Notes: generated by a model not told the origin, from the sequence alone. A stretch of DNA of 64,000 nt from Marinobacter salarius (GCA_000831005.1 CP007152.1:4030001-4094000); one strand, 5' to 3'; shown: positions 10,393-20,938, numbered from the stretch's first letter. Numbers and translations are program-made.

Positions 10393-10473
10393 AGGGTGTT
10401 TCCGTGGCACTGTGTACAACCCAGTGCAGTAGCGGGTAAAGTGCCGCCTTCCAATGTTTCAGGTGCGGGTAAT

Positions 10474-11340
10474 ATGGGTCTTCTGATTTTCGTAACAGTC
10501 CTGTGGGCGTTTTCGTTCAGCCTGATTGGCGAATTTCTGGCCGGGCGTGTGGACAGCGATTTCGCGGTATTGACCCGTGTGGTGCTTGCCGCCCTGGTGT
10601 TTCTGCCGCTGACCCGTTGGCGTGGGGTTCCCGGAGGCTTGAAGCTGGGTGTACTGGTCACCGGTATGCTGCAGTTCGGTGTGACCTATTTGTGCCTGTA
10701 CCGCTCGTTCAGCTACCTGACCGTGCCGGAAGTTCTGCTGTTTACCATTTTCACGCCACTGTACGTCACCCTGATCGATGACGCCCTGTACCGGCGCTTT
10801 TCGCCGATTGCATTGGTTGCCGCAGCCGTGGCAACGCTGGGTGCGGGGATTATCCGTTACGACGGCCTGAGCCAGGGCTTTATCACTGGCTTCCTGCTGT
10901 TGCAGGTGGCCAACTTCACCTTTGCGGCGGGCCAGGTCGGCTACAAGCACACCATGATGCGCTTCCCGACGGAACTGCCGGCCTACCGTACGTTTGGTTA
11001 TTTCTTTTTCGGGGCGCTGATCATTGCCCTGCCATCCTTCCTGATCTTTGGCGACGCCAGTCGTCTGCCCACGACCTCATTGCAGTGGGGCATTCTCGCC
11101 TGGTTGGGCCTGGCAGCGTCCGGTATCGGGCTGTTCCTGTGGAACCGGGGGGCATGCCATGTGGATGCCGGCACTCTGGCAATCATGAACAACATGTTGG
11201 TGCCCGCCGGGTTGCTGGTCAATCTGGTGATCTGGAACCGGGATGCCGACCTGTTGCGACTGGCCATAGGAGGCGGTGTTATCGCCCTGTCGCTGTGGTT
11301 GAATGCGCGCTTTCATCCGCGGGCAAGGCTGGCGGTGTAA
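10474..11340 (+). CDS. EamA/DMT-family transporter
   Basis: The 288-residue protein has ten hydrophobic segments and the internal duplication of the drug/metabolite transporter superfamily. The start at 10474 (MGLLIFVTVLWAFSFSLIGEF) is chosen because WAFSFSLIGEF is the usual first helix; the longer open frame upstream overlaps the divergent MATE gene and is not hydrophobic. Substrates of such proteins range from amino acids to nucleotides and cannot be told here. Confidence 0.85.
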   Translation: MGLLIFVTVLWAFSFSLIGEFLAGRVDSDFAVLTRVVLAALVFLPLTRWRGVPGGLKLGVLVTGMLQFGVTYLCLYRSFSYLTVPEVLLFTIFTPLYVTLIDDALYRRFSPIALVAAAVATLGAGIIRYDGLSQGFITGFLLLQVANFTFAAGQVGYKHTMMRFPTELPAYRTFGYFFFGALIIALPSFLIFGDASRLPTTSLQWGILAWLGLAASGIGLFLWNRGACHVDAGTLAIMNNMLVPAGLLVNLVIWNRDADLLRLAIGGGVIALSLWLNARFHPRARLAV

Positions 11341-11496
11341 CGGTACTCCCCGTTGTCTGTAAACGGTCGTCCCGGTTCACTCTGACATCCTCTGGATATC
11401 GGATATTTCACAATGTTTGCTGACGGCGTCTACGCTTAGAGTTGCCATAATTGCCAAACCAAATGTGGAATGGCCATGTCAGGGAGACAGCCTGTA

Positions 11497-13074
11497 ATGC
11501 GAAAAAACCTTCCGGTTACCCAGCGTGAAGTCCGAATGGCCGAAAGCGGTCGACTGATTACCACCACCGATTCAAGAGGCGTCATTACGTACTGCAATGA
11601 CGAGTTCGTCGACATTAGCGGTTTCTCTCGAGAGGAGTTGGTCGGCCAGCCCCACAACGTAATCCGTCATCCGGATATGCCGTCGGCTGTATTTCAGGGA
11701 ATGTGGGAGTACCTCAAGGCCGGAAAACCCTGGATGGGGGTGGTCAAGAACCGCACCAAGAGCGGTGACCACTACTGGGTGAGCGCTTACGTGACCCCGA
11801 TTCTTGAAAACGGAAAAATGATTGGCTTCGAGTCGGTACGAGTCTCGCCAACCCGTGAGCAAGTGGCGCGGGCTGAAAAACTCTATCCGAAGCTGTCTGC
11901 CGGCAAGGCGGTCGTCAGTGTCCAAAGTCGGATTGCATCTGTCTTGCGGTCAGGATGGCCCTTTGCCCTGTCGTTGGTCCTGAGCCTGGTGGCGTTGACC
12001 ATGCTGGGCAATTCCGGGATGGCCATCGGCGTGATCGTGGTAGCTCATGTGTTGGCAGCGGGGCTGACCCTCAGGTCCATAACCGCCCGCCTGCAGAGCC
12101 TGCTTGACCTGCGCCCTGACGCCTTCCGTGATGCCGTTGTGGCACGGACCTACAGTGATGAAAGCGGCCTGTTCTCGCAGATGGCCATGCTGATCATGAG
12201 CGAGAAAGCGAGGATTCGTACCGCCCTGGCCCGTATTGATGACCAGGCGGAGCTACTGTATGAGCATGCCAGGGCGAGCCACCGTTACATCAGCGAGGGC
12301 GCCGAGTCGATTGCCAAACAGCGGGCCGAGACCGACCAGACCGCATCGGCCGTTAACGAAATGACGGTGTCGATCCAGGAAGTGACTGAAACCGTGAATG
12401 GCAACGCCAAAGTGGCGGAAGAAGCCAACCGGATGGCGGCCACCGGCAGCAAGCGCAGCGGTGAGGCCCTGACGGCCATCGAACAGCTGGTCACCCGGGT
12501 GAACGGCATTGGCACGGCCATCCAGAAACTGGGTGCCTCAACAGAAAGCATTGGTGAGGCCGCCAGCCTGATCTCAGACATTGCTGAACAAACCAATTTG
12601 CTGGCACTGAATGCGGCCATCGAAGCCGCCCGTGCTGGCGAGCAGGGTCGAGGGTTCGCCGTGGTGGCGGACGAGGTCCGGTCGTTGGCCCGCCGCACCC
12701 GGGATTCCACAGTACGTATACAGCAGGTCATTGACGACTTCCGTAGCCAGGTGGAACAAGCCGTTCAGGCCACCCGTGAAGGGGAGCAGGATGCAGGCAA
12801 GGGCCTGGAGAAGGTGCGGGAGGCAGAAACGTCCTTGCAGGAAATCGTGTCTTCGATCCATGATATTTCGGACAGCTTCATCAGCATGTCGGCGGCCTTT
12901 GAGGAGCAGAGCCAGGTATCCGAGGAGATCAACCATCAGGTGGTCAATATTGCCGAACTGGCCGATCACAGTACCCAGCAGGCGGATTCCGCCAAGGACA
13001 GCAGTAACAGTCTGAGCCAGATGTCCCGCGGGCTGAAAGATCTGGTCTCCCGGTTCGTGAGTAAAAACGGCTAA
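11497..13074 (+). CDS. Aer-like methyl-accepting chemotaxis protein with PAS domain
   Basis: A PAS domain (residues about 15-120, with YCNDEFVDISGFSREELVG and HPDMP) is followed by two hydrophobic segments (about 150-190) and a full chemoreceptor signalling domain with the hairpin tip EQTNLLALNAAIEAARAGEQG. The layout matches the redox/oxygen sensor Aer, in which PAS binds FAD. It would signal to CheA/CheW for energy taxis. ATG 11497 follows AGGGAGA at a good distance; in-frame ATGs at 11470 and 11476 are worse placed. Confidence 0.92.
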   Translation: MRKNLPVTQREVRMAESGRLITTTDSRGVITYCNDEFVDISGFSREELVGQPHNVIRHPDMPSAVFQGMWEYLKAGKPWMGVVKNRTKSGDHYWVSAYVTPILENGKMIGFESVRVSPTREQVARAEKLYPKLSAGKAVVSVQSRIASVLRSGWPFALSLVLSLVALTMLGNSGMAIGVIVVAHVLAAGLTLRSITARLQSLLDLRPDAFRDAVVARTYSDESGLFSQMAMLIMSEKARIRTALARIDDQAELLYEHARASHRYISEGAESIAKQRAETDQTASAVNEMTVSIQEVTETVNGNAKVAEEANRMAATGSKRSGEALTAIEQLVTRVNGIGTAIQKLGASTESIGEAASLISDIAEQTNLLALNAAIEAARAGEQGRGFAVVADEVRSLARRTRDSTVRIQQVIDDFRSQVEQAVQATREGEQDAGKGLEKVREAETSLQEIVSSIHDISDSFISMSAAFEEQSQVSEEINHQVVNIAELADHSTQQADSAKDSSNSLSQMSRGLKDLVSRFVSKNG

Positions 13075-13227
13075 TTATCGGCCGGCCCCGGAGATGTTTA
13101 CATCCCGGTGCCGGCCCTGGCTGGCATCCTGCGCATACTGCTGGCAAAATCCCGCCCCATCTGCTGAAGCAGGCCTTCGGCATACCTCTTCTAATCGATT
13201 CATCAGCCAAAAGCACAGGATGAAACA

Positions 13228-14610
13228 ATGACTGGTTCCAAATCTACCCCGGCCCATCGTGGGCTATGGTCCTCCCGGATGGCCTTTATCCTGGCCGCGA
13301 CCGGTTCGGCCGTCGGGCTGGGCAATATCTGGAAATTTCCCTATGTCACCGGCGAAAATGGTGGTGGCGCTTTCGTACTGGTATACCTGCTGTGTATCGC
13401 CATCGTCGGTATCCCCATCATGATGGCGGAGGTTTATATCGGCCGTAGTGGCCGACATAATCCGATCACCAGTTTCCGCCTGGTGGCCGAGCGCAACCTG
13501 GCGTCACCGGTATGGCGGATCTCTGCCATTGTGGGTGTGCTGGCAGCATTCATTATCCTGTCGTTCTATTCTGTCATCGGGGGCTGGGCGGCGTCCTACG
13601 TTGGTCACGCGGCCATGGGCGATTTTACCGGCCAGAGCGCGGAAGCCATCGGTGAGCTGTTCGGCGGCCTGCTGGCCAGCCCGGTTACACTGTTGATCTG
13701 GCACACCATCTTTATGGCATTGGTGATTTTCGTGGTGGCCCGTGGCCTCAAATCCGGCCTGGAGCGAGCCGTCACCATCCTGATGCCCGCCCTGTTCGTG
13801 TTGCTGCTGGTTGCGGTGGGCTATGCCACTACCACCGGCCACTTCGGTGCTGCTGTCGCCTTCCTGTTTACACCTGATTTTGGCGCCCTGACCATGGATG
13901 GCGTACTGGTAGCGTTGGGCCATGCGTTTTTCACCCTGAGCCTGGGTATGGCCATCATGATGGCTTACGGTTCCTATCTGGGAGACGATGTGTCGGTCGG
14001 GCGGACTGCAGTGACCGTGTCCATCATGGATACCGTGGTGGCGCTGATGGCCGGCCTGGCGATTTTCCCGGTGGTCTTTGCCAATGGCCTGGAAGCCGGT
14101 GCGGGCCCTGGCCTGATTTTCCAGACTCTGCCGTTGGCCTTCGGCCAGATGCCGATGGGCAGCATATTTGGTGCCCTGTTCTTTGTGCTGCTGTTGTTCG
14201 CGGCCTGGACCTCCGCTATTTCACTGCTGGAGCCAGTGGTTGAATGGCTGGAAGACAAACTGATCGTTGGCCGCGTGGGAAGCACGGTGGTGGTGGGGGT
14301 TGCCTGCTGGCTGCTGGGTATTGCGTCCATCCTGTCCCTGAATGAGTGGTCCGGCTTCGCGCCCCTGGGCATGTTCGAGCGCTTCGAGGGCAACACCATC
14401 TTCGATCTGCTCGACTTCTTTACCGCCAACGTGATGCTGCCGCTGTCCGGCCTGCTGACGGCGCTGTTTGTCGGCTGGTGCGTGGCGAAAGAGTCGTTGC
14501 AGAGCAATTTGGCCCTTTCCGGAGGCAGCTTTGCGCTCTGGTACAACCTGGTTCGCTTCGTAACACCGGTGGCGGTTGCGATCGTGTTTGTCTACAACCT
14601 GATGTCGTAA
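13228..14610 (+). CDS. Sodium-dependent transporter (NSS/SNF family)
   Basis: The 460-residue inner-membrane protein belongs to the neurotransmitter:sodium symporter family. The family signature FILAATGSAVGLGNIWKFPY lies at residues about 17-36, and about eleven or twelve hydrophobic segments follow. Bacterial members import amino acids with sodium. A weak AGGAT precedes ATG 13228, and a strong terminator follows the stop. Confidence 0.93.
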   Translation: MTGSKSTPAHRGLWSSRMAFILAATGSAVGLGNIWKFPYVTGENGGGAFVLVYLLCIAIVGIPIMMAEVYIGRSGRHNPITSFRLVAERNLASPVWRISAIVGVLAAFIILSFYSVIGGWAASYVGHAAMGDFTGQSAEAIGELFGGLLASPVTLLIWHTIFMALVIFVVARGLKSGLERAVTILMPALFVLLLVAVGYATTTGHFGAAVAFLFTPDFGALTMDGVLVALGHAFFTLSLGMAIMMAYGSYLGDDVSVGRTAVTVSIMDTVVALMAGLAIFPVVFANGLEAGAGPGLIFQTLPLAFGQMPMGSIFGALFFVLLLFAAWTSAISLLEPVVEWLEDKLIVGRVGSTVVVGVACWLLGIASILSLNEWSGFAPLGMFERFEGNTIFDLLDFFTANVMLPLSGLLTALFVGWCVAKESLQSNLALSGGSFALWYNLVRFVTPVAVAIVFVYNLMS

Positions 14611-14626
14611 AGGCCGTCAGGGATTG

Positions 14627-14661
14627 AAAAAAAACCGGCCCACACGCGGCCGGGTTTTTTT
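14627..14661. terminator. Rho-independent terminator
   Basis: A short GC stem (ACCGGCC pairing with GGCCGGG) is flanked by an A run and a run of seven T. It lies just after the NSS transporter gene and before the convergent exported-protein gene, so it can serve both strands. Confidence 0.85.
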
Positions 14662-14680
14662 GTTTCGGGGCGTGTGCTGC

Positions 14681-15258
14681 TTAACGGTCTGAATCGGTTG
14701 CGGCGCGCAGTGCGTCCAGGTGCGGTCGCAGGGCACGCTTGTCGGCTTCCGGTGCGTTGCTTGCCGTTTCCATGGCAGACATGGCGCCACCCATCATGTC
14801 CCGCATCTGCTGTTTTTGGGCTTCGCTCATGTGTGGATTGTTGTTGATCTCTTCCATGGCTTTGGCCATTTCCTGATTCATGGTGTTGGACTGCTCGCCC
14901 ATTTCCAGGGCGCTCCAGGCCTGGAAAATGCGGTCACCGGTTTTCGCCCACGACTCGGGATTGGCGAATCCGTGTTGCTCCACCACGTCTTCCAGCCGGT
15001 TATATAGGTCATGACCCTTCATGCGCTCGATGGACGATGAGAATATTCGCGACATGTCTGGCATCTCGCCACCGCGCTCACCTTTCTCGGCCGGGAAATC
15101 CTCCGTCATCTCATCGAATTCACTCTCCATCCCCTGAAGTTTCCAGGCTGCTGATGAATGAGCGAATGGTCTGGTCGGTCAGGGTTTCGGCCTGGGCCGC
15201 GAAGGGGGCAAGCAAGAGCAGGAGAAGCAGGGGCGCTAAGGCAGCTGAATCGGTTCAT
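14681..15258 (-). pseudogene. Small exported protein, frame broken twice
   Basis: ATG 15258 follows AAGGAGACG. Three frames read in order give a signal peptide (MNRFSCLSALLLLLLLAPFA), then AETLTDQTIRSFISSLE, then a helical, acidic body (MESEFDEMTEDFPAEK to the stop at 14681). Removing one base from the GGGG at 15230-15233 and one from the CCCC at 15131-15134 joins them into about 190 residues. No domain was recognised. Both changes are homopolymer extensions, so sequencing error is likely. A periplasmic location is inferred. Confidence 0.6.
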
Positions 15259-15381
15259 GAGAACGTCTCCTTGTGATTGGGAATCCCGGTTCCATTGATC
15301 GGGATTCCCTAAAGGTAGTCCTCTGTCAAACCGCCTGCAACAACCCATGCCGGGTTATGATCGACCATGATCAGGGTCGGC

Positions 15382-16690
15382 TCAGAACAGCAGATCCGGC
15401 AGATAGGTGGCAATTTGCGGGAAGATCATGATCAACCCCAGGCCAACAATTTCAACAATCACAAAGGGAATGATCGATGAGTAGATATCCTTCATGGTGA
15501 TGCTCGGCGGCACCACCCCTTTCAGATAGAACAGATTGAAACCGAAAGGCGGCGTCATGTAGCCGATTTCCATATTGATCACGAACAGGATGCCGAACCA
15601 TATCGGGTCAAATCCCAGGGACTCAACGATGGGCATGAATACCGGCAGCGTGATCAACATGATGCCAACCGGGTCCAGCACCATGGCCAGCAGGAACACG
15701 ATCACCATCATGCGACGATGATGCCCCAGGGACCGCCGGGAATCATATTCATCAGCCCCTCGATCAGATCCTGGGCCCCCATGCTCTGATAGGCAGCACT
15801 GAAGGCGTGGGCTGCGAACAGGATCCACATGATCATACCGGTGAGCTTGAAGGTGCGGATCGCCGCTTCCTGCAGGATGCTCCACTTGAACTGACGGTAC
15901 ACCGCAGCGGATATCAGGGCGCCGAGCACGCCCATGGCGGCGGCTTCGGTTGGCGTGGTAATGCCGCCAATGATAGAGCCCAGAACCATGATCACAACAC
16001 CGATGGGCAGCAGTACCGCCCGCAGGCACGCAACTTCTCCGGCCAGGTGCCACGCTCTTCCTTGGGCAGCGCCGGGGCCAGTTCGGGCTGCAGGTGGCAG
16101 CGCACCAGGATGTAGATGGCGGTCAGTACCATCAGCAGAATACCGGGCATGATGCCGGCAGCGAACATCTTGCCCACCGACACACCGGTAATCAGGGCAT
16201 AGAGGATCATCAGAATGCTGGGAGGAATCAGTATGCCCCAGCCCCCACCGGTGTTGATCACACCCAGGGCCATCTTCTTGTCGTAGCCCCGTTCAAGCAT
16301 TGAGGGCAGAGCGATGGTGCCCATGGCGACGACCGCCGCGCCACTGATGCCGACCATGGCTGCAAAAACGGCGCAGATGCCAAGGGTGCCAATCGCGAGG
16401 CCGCCCCGCAGGCCGCCGCACCAAAGATGCATCATGCGGTACAGGTCTTTGGCAACCCCGGTTCGCTCCAGAATCATCGCCATGAAGACAAACAGGGGGA
16501 TCGCCACCAGGGTAAAGCTTTCCATGGTGCCCCAGATCTGCGAGGACACCATGTAGAAGGAGTCGAATCCCCAGGTGAAGTAGAGGAAGACAACGGATAC
16601 GCCGCCCAGCACAAAGGCCAGTGGCAGGCCCAGAAGCAGGAAAAACAGCAGGGAGCCGAAGAACAGCAGCGTGAGGATTTCAATGCTCAC
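15382..16690 (-). pseudogene. dctM: TRAP transporter large permease DctM, frame broken twice
   Basis: Three frames cover one DctM protein of about 435 residues. The N-terminal part (LGLPLAFVLGGVSVVFLY, STGAAVV-like ISGAAVVAMGTIALP) runs to 16024; one extra base in the GG at 16025-16026 restores KLRALRAVLLPIGVVIMVLG. The middle part (TTPTEAAAMG) runs to about 15712, where one more base restores GIIVAMMVIVFLLAMVLD. DctM is the twelve-helix channel that couples dicarboxylate-like substrate import to sodium. It overlaps the small permease gene by four bases. Confidence 0.85.
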
Positions 16691-17235
16691 AATGGCTCTC
16701 CTTTGGCGTCGTCCTGGGGTTCGGGGGTGTAGTAATTGAGGTTGAAGGCCACTGCGATATCTTCCAGTAACTTGACGATGCCTTGCAGAACCAGCAGGCC
16801 AGTGCCCAATGGAATGGCAGCTTTCACCGGCCAGATAGGCGGGTTCCAGGCGGAATAGGAGGTTTCCCAGCTGGCAATGGACTCACTGGCCATGTCGTAG
16901 CCGAAGTAAAGCAGGGCCAGGGTGAATATAAAGAATATTGTTGAAGTCAGAATGTCGAGCACGGCACGGCCGCGGGGCGGAAGGTGTGAGTGCAGCAGAT
17001 CAACATTCACATGGCCACGGTGAGCCATGATGTAACCCCCGGACATGACGGCGTAGATGCCAAACAGCATCTGGGTCAGTTCGTTGGTCCATACCGTGGG
17101 TGAGTTGAACAGGTAGCGAAACGCCACCTCCATGATCAGGAATGCGAACATGGCAAAAACGATCAGCGCTATCCCGCGCCCGATGACATCATTGAGACGG
17201 GTAACCCCTCTCATGAATGCGCTCAACACACCCAT
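16687..17235 (-). CDS. dctQ: TRAP transporter small permease DctQ
   Basis: The 182-residue protein has four hydrophobic segments and the DctQ pattern (EVAFRYLFNSPTVWTNEL and GGYIMAHRGHVNVDLL). It pairs with DctM in the inner membrane. The gene is between the binding-protein gene and dctM, and its stop overlaps the start of dctM (ATGA). Confidence 0.9.
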   Translation of the reverse strand: MGVLSAFMRGVTRLNDVIGRGIALIVFAMFAFLIMEVAFRYLFNSPTVWTNELTQMLFGIYAVMSGGYIMAHRGHVNVDLLHSHLPPRGRAVLDILTSTIFFIFTLALLYFGYDMASESIASWETSYSAWNPPIWPVKAAIPLGTGLLVLQGIVKLLEDIAVAFNLNYYTPEPQDDAKGEPL

Positions 17236-17316
17236 TGGTATTCTCCGGGAAACGGTTCGTTCAAAAGCAAAGCCGGGCCTGAAAAGCTGGCCCGGCCGGT
17301 TTCAGGTGTCAGGCGT

Positions 17317-18366
17317 TTACAGGTAACCAAGCTCTGACAGGTAGTCTTTCAGCATGTCCAGCGCCTTCTGGGCGTTGTCGCTGCGCTTGCCTTCCTCATC
17401 CCACAACGTCTGTGCGGTCTGGGTCAGACGGTTCTGAACGTCCTCCGGCAAGGTGTTGACCTGAACATTGTGTTCGCTGATGGCCTTGGCCAGCGTGATG
17501 CGTTCCTTGTACTGATACTCGTTGGTACGGAACCAGAACTGTTCCTCAAGGGCCTGCTTGACGATGTTCTGCATATCCTCGGGCAACTTGTTCAACGCTT
17601 TCTGGCTGACAATGATGACGTCGGTGCCGGCAATGTTCAGTGCTGGCTGCACGTGGTATTTGGCCACTTCATACAGGCCCATACTGAATGCGCCCTGAGA
17701 AGCCCCCCAGTGGGCACCGTCAACAATGCCGGAGTCCAGGGCGGAGTAGAGTTCGCTGCCCGGGATGTAGGATGCGGCGGCACCGGCGTCGGTCAGAAAG
17801 CTTTGCAGCGCACCAGAGGAGCGGATTTTCAGCTTGGTGAAGTCTTCCCAGCTATCAATAGGCTGCTTGACCACCATCTCGGTCGGGTAGACCTTGTCAG
17901 TCGCCCAATAGACATTGTGTTTGGCCGCTTCATCGCGAAGCATCTGTTCGAACCCGAGGCCCTGATGGAAATAGGCGGCTTCCCAGACATTACGGAAGGC
18001 AAACGGCAGGCCCGAGGCAATACCCGCGAGGGTGATCTTGTCCTGGGCGTAAGCCGGGGAAATGGTGCCCATTTCCAGGATGCCCCGGCTGACAGCGTTG
18101 AAGATTTCCTTGGCTTTAAACAGCGAGCCTGCTTCGTAAAGTTCCAGCTCCAGACGGCCATCGGTGCGCTCTTCAAGAATGGTCTTGAGTCGAACCAGAC
18201 TGTCTTCATAGGAACTGCTGGAGCCAGGCCAATGGGATTGGACCTTCCAGGTAAAGCTTTCTTCAGCGGCAGCTGCCGGAGCGCTGGCCAGTGCGGCGGT
18301 CAGGCCCAGGGTTAGGGCAGAACCGTACGTGATCAGGGTTTTTCTGGCGGTTGTTAGTATCTTCAT
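17317..18366 (-). CDS. dctP: TRAP transporter substrate-binding protein DctP
   Basis: The 349-residue periplasmic protein has a signal peptide ending in APAAAA and the DctP fold (FTWKVQSHWPGSSSSYEDSL, ELYSALDSGIVDGAHWG). The YSALDSGIVDG stretch is the conserved hinge region of the family. It delivers an organic anion to DctQM. Neighbouring acyl-CoA genes on the other side of its promoter suggest an organic acid substrate, which is an inference. Confidence 0.92.
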   Translation of the reverse strand: MKILTTARKTLITYGSALTLGLTAALASAPAAAAEESFTWKVQSHWPGSSSSYEDSLVRLKTILEERTDGRLELELYEAGSLFKAKEIFNAVSRGILEMGTISPAYAQDKITLAGIASGLPFAFRNVWEAAYFHQGLGFEQMLRDEAAKHNVYWATDKVYPTEMVVKQPIDSWEDFTKLKIRSSGALQSFLTDAGAAASYIPGSELYSALDSGIVDGAHWGASQGAFSMGLYEVAKYHVQPALNIAGTDVIIVSQKALNKLPEDMQNIVKQALEEQFWFRTNEYQYKERITLAKAISEHNVQVNTLPEDVQNRLTQTAQTLWDEEGKRSDNAQKALDMLKDYLSELGYL

Positions 18367-18536
18367 TGCTGGACCTCGATCATTATTGTGTTGGACGTCC
18401 TGTTCGTGATTTCACTGTGCGGAATTAGTGACTGCAGAATGAATCCGTGTATCTGAATCTATCACACACTTTGCTTTTTGCAATAGGATGGTTGCCGATA
18501 TTCCATTACCAAAGTTTAGTTCATGGAGCATTCATC

Positions 18537-19277
18537 GTGATCATCACCCAAAATCAGCCAGGTGTGGCCCACCTGGTGATCAGCAGGACGGACAAAAAAA
18601 ACGCATTGACTCGCGATATGTACCAGGCGCTGGCCGAAGGTGTGAGCAAAGCAGCGGCAGATACAAGCGTGCATGCCATTGTGCTCAGCGGTGACGGTGG
18701 TGTTTTTACCGCCGGCAATGATCTCGATGATTTCCGCGCCCGCGCTACGGATAAGAATCCCAAGCCCTCTGCGGGTCTGGCTTTTATCGAAGCCCTGATG
18801 GTGTGCGATACGCCCATCATTGCTGCGGTGGAAGGACTTGCCATCGGGATCGGCACTACCCTGTTGTTGCATTGTGACTCCGTCATCGCTGGCCGCTCCG
18901 CACGTTTCAAAACCGCCTTTGTGGATCTGGGGCTGGTGCCGGAGGCGGCTTCTACCGTGACCATGCCGTTGCATCTGGGTTCCCGGCGTACCGCGGATCT
19001 GCTACTGATGGGAGACACTCTGAACGGCGAGGAAGCTAGGGAATGTGGCCTGGTCAGTCATGTGGTTGATGATGGGCTGGCGGTGGATGAAGCATTGGCA
19101 CAGGCTGACGCGCTCGCGGCTAAACCCCGGGAAGCCCTGCGGGCCACCAAGCTCCTCATCAAGGCGCCCTGGCGGGAAGCGGTGAGCGAGGCCCTTGAGA
19201 GGGAACGCTCCGTGTTTGCCGACAGACTACGGTCGGAGGATTGCCGGGCCGCCCTTGCGCGCATGGGCAAGGGCTAG
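18537..19277 (+). CDS. Enoyl-CoA hydratase/isomerase family protein
   Basis: The 246-residue protein has the crotonase fold. SGDGGVFTAGNDLDDF forms the first oxyanion strand, and VEGLAIGIGTTLLLHCD the second. GLVPEAAST holds the usual catalytic glutamate position. The GTG at 18537 is chosen because GGAG lies eight bases upstream and the homologous region starts there; the frame upstream to 18447 is unlike the family. It is divergent from dctP and converges with the CoA ligase gene. Confidence 0.87.
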   Translation: MIITQNQPGVAHLVISRTDKKNALTRDMYQALAEGVSKAAADTSVHAIVLSGDGGVFTAGNDLDDFRARATDKNPKPSAGLAFIEALMVCDTPIIAAVEGLAIGIGTTLLLHCDSVIAGRSARFKTAFVDLGLVPEAASTVTMPLHLGSRRTADLLLMGDTLNGEEARECGLVSHVVDDGLAVDEALAQADALAAKPREALRATKLLIKAPWREAVSEALERERSVFADRLRSEDCRAALARMGKG

Positions 19278-19278
19278 T

Positions 19279-20865
19279 TCAGGGCCAGTAAGGCGCCCGC
19301 AGATCGCGCTTCAACACCTTGCCAATGGTGGAACGGGGCAGCTCCGGGCGGAATTCAATGGCCGTCAGGCGCTGGGCCTTGCCCAGTTGACCATTGGTCC
19401 ACTCGAGGATCTCCGCCTCATCCTCTGTGCAGCCGGGCTTGAGCACCACCAGCCCCAGCGGGGTTTCGCCCCATTGTTCGCTGGGAATGCCAATCACCGC
19501 AACGTCGGCGACGGCCGGATGGGCCAGCAGTACCTTTTCGAGATCCACCGCGTAGATGTTGAAACCGCCGGAGATGATCATGTCCTTGCGTCGGTCCAGG
19601 ATATACACAAAACCTTCTTCATCGACTCGGCCCATATCACCGCTGCGATAGAAGACCAGGCCCTCGGGGCTGGTCCAGAGCATGTCCCGGGTCTGTTCCT
19701 CGCGGTTGATATATCCCCGCATCATGGAGATGGCGCGGCCCACGATCTCCCCGGTCTCGCCCCGGGGCAGCTCGTTGCCCTCCTCGTCAATTACCCGAAC
19801 TTCCGCGCCTTCGGTGGGTTTTCCCACGGAGTCCCATTTGTCCGGGTGGGCCGCGCAGTCCAGGCTGGTGGAGATGCCGCCTTCGGTCAGGCCATACACC
19901 TCGCGGATGTTGCCCGGCCAGCGCTCCATGGCTTCCCGGATGACGTCCGCCCTGAGGGGAGCGCTGGTGCACAACTTGAGCTGGAACGCGGACAGGTCGA
20001 AGCGATTGAATTCCGGATCGGCGAGGATGCGTTGGTACTGGACCGGCACCAGCATGGCGTGGGTCACGCGGTAGCGTTCGGCCATTTCCAGGAACCGCCG
20101 GGCATCGAACTTTGCCATCAGCACCAGGGTCCCGCCGTAGAACAGAGTTGGCAGTACGGACACCAGCGTGGTGTTGGAGTACATCGGCGTGGACACCAGG
20201 TTAACGGCGTTGCCATCAAGCCCGAAGCGACTCATTCGGACCATCTGGCGCTGGCGGAAACGGTAATCGTGAAGAATGCCCTTGGGGGTGCCGGTCGTGC
20301 CCGAGCTGTAAATGACATTGAACGGATCATCCAGGGTGACCGTGGCCGGGCGCGCCTCCGCGCCAATATCGCCCAGCCAGGACGCAAGGTCCAGGCGCAT
20401 TCCCGGGCTGTGGCCATCGAGCGCTATACATTGATCGCGCCCGAGCGTATCGAGCTTGTCGGCAATGCCTTCAAACAGCTCGATGTTCTTCTTGGAAACA
20501 AACAGGAAGCGGGCTCTGCAGTCATTCAGCATCAGTGCCAGGCTGCTGCCACTCGCCATGCCTGAAAGCGGCACCATGCAACCGCCGGCCACCAACGTCC
20601 CCAGGTACAGAGCAACATAATGGATGCTGTTTTCTGACAAACCCGCTACGGCGTCACCTTGTTTCAGGCCGGCGGATCGCAGCCGGTTGGCGATGCGGTT
20701 GGCTTGCCTGACAAGCGCCTGCCAGCTGAGCTGGGTCTCGCCATCGATGAGTGCGATATGGTCCGGGCGTTCGAGGGCGAGGTGCTGGATGCGTTGGCCA
20801 ATGGCGTCCATGGACTCATCGGGATCGGTGGGGGCATAGACGGGCATGTGCTGCGTGTTTTTCAT
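19279..20865 (-). CDS. AMP-dependent acyl-CoA synthetase/ligase
   Basis: The 528-residue enzyme activates a carboxylic acid to its CoA thioester with ATP. The P-loop YSSGTTGTPKG, the YGLTEGG motif, and the hinge YRSGDMGRVDEEGF and DRRKDMIISGGFNIY mark the ANL family. The C-terminal lysine domain (PRSTIGKVLKRDLR) is present. The neighbouring dehydrogenase, hydratase and thioesterase suggest a degradation pathway for a fatty or branched acid; the exact acid is not evident. Confidence 0.92.
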   Translation of the reverse strand: MKNTQHMPVYAPTDPDESMDAIGQRIQHLALERPDHIALIDGETQLSWQALVRQANRIANRLRSAGLKQGDAVAGLSENSIHYVALYLGTLVAGGCMVPLSGMASGSSLALMLNDCRARFLFVSKKNIELFEGIADKLDTLGRDQCIALDGHSPGMRLDLASWLGDIGAEARPATVTLDDPFNVIYSSGTTGTPKGILHDYRFRQRQMVRMSRFGLDGNAVNLVSTPMYSNTTLVSVLPTLFYGGTLVLMAKFDARRFLEMAERYRVTHAMLVPVQYQRILADPEFNRFDLSAFQLKLCTSAPLRADVIREAMERWPGNIREVYGLTEGGISTSLDCAAHPDKWDSVGKPTEGAEVRVIDEEGNELPRGETGEIVGRAISMMRGYINREEQTRDMLWTSPEGLVFYRSGDMGRVDEEGFVYILDRRKDMIISGGFNIYAVDLEKVLLAHPAVADVAVIGIPSEQWGETPLGLVVLKPGCTEDEAEILEWTNGQLGKAQRLTAIEFRPELPRSTIGKVLKRDLRAPYWP

Positions 20866-20882
20866 TTTTTCGCCTATTGTAG

Positions 20883-20938
20883 TTCCGGTGTTTTATCTAG
20901 TGAAATTTACTTCCGAATATATTGACTCAAAACCGGAA
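20883..20938. promoter_or_regulatory. Inverted repeat in divergent promoter region
   Basis: TTCCGGT (20883-20889) and ACCGGAA (20932-20938) form an inverted repeat in the 140-base space between the leftward CoA ligase gene and the rightward SDR operon. A TTGACT box (about 20922) lies inside. A local regulator could bind here to control both directions; no regulator gene is adjacent. Confidence 0.35.

Noticed and set aside
15992..16115. Separate small permease genes in place of DctM
   Set aside because: The three frames join into one normal DctM by two single-base changes.
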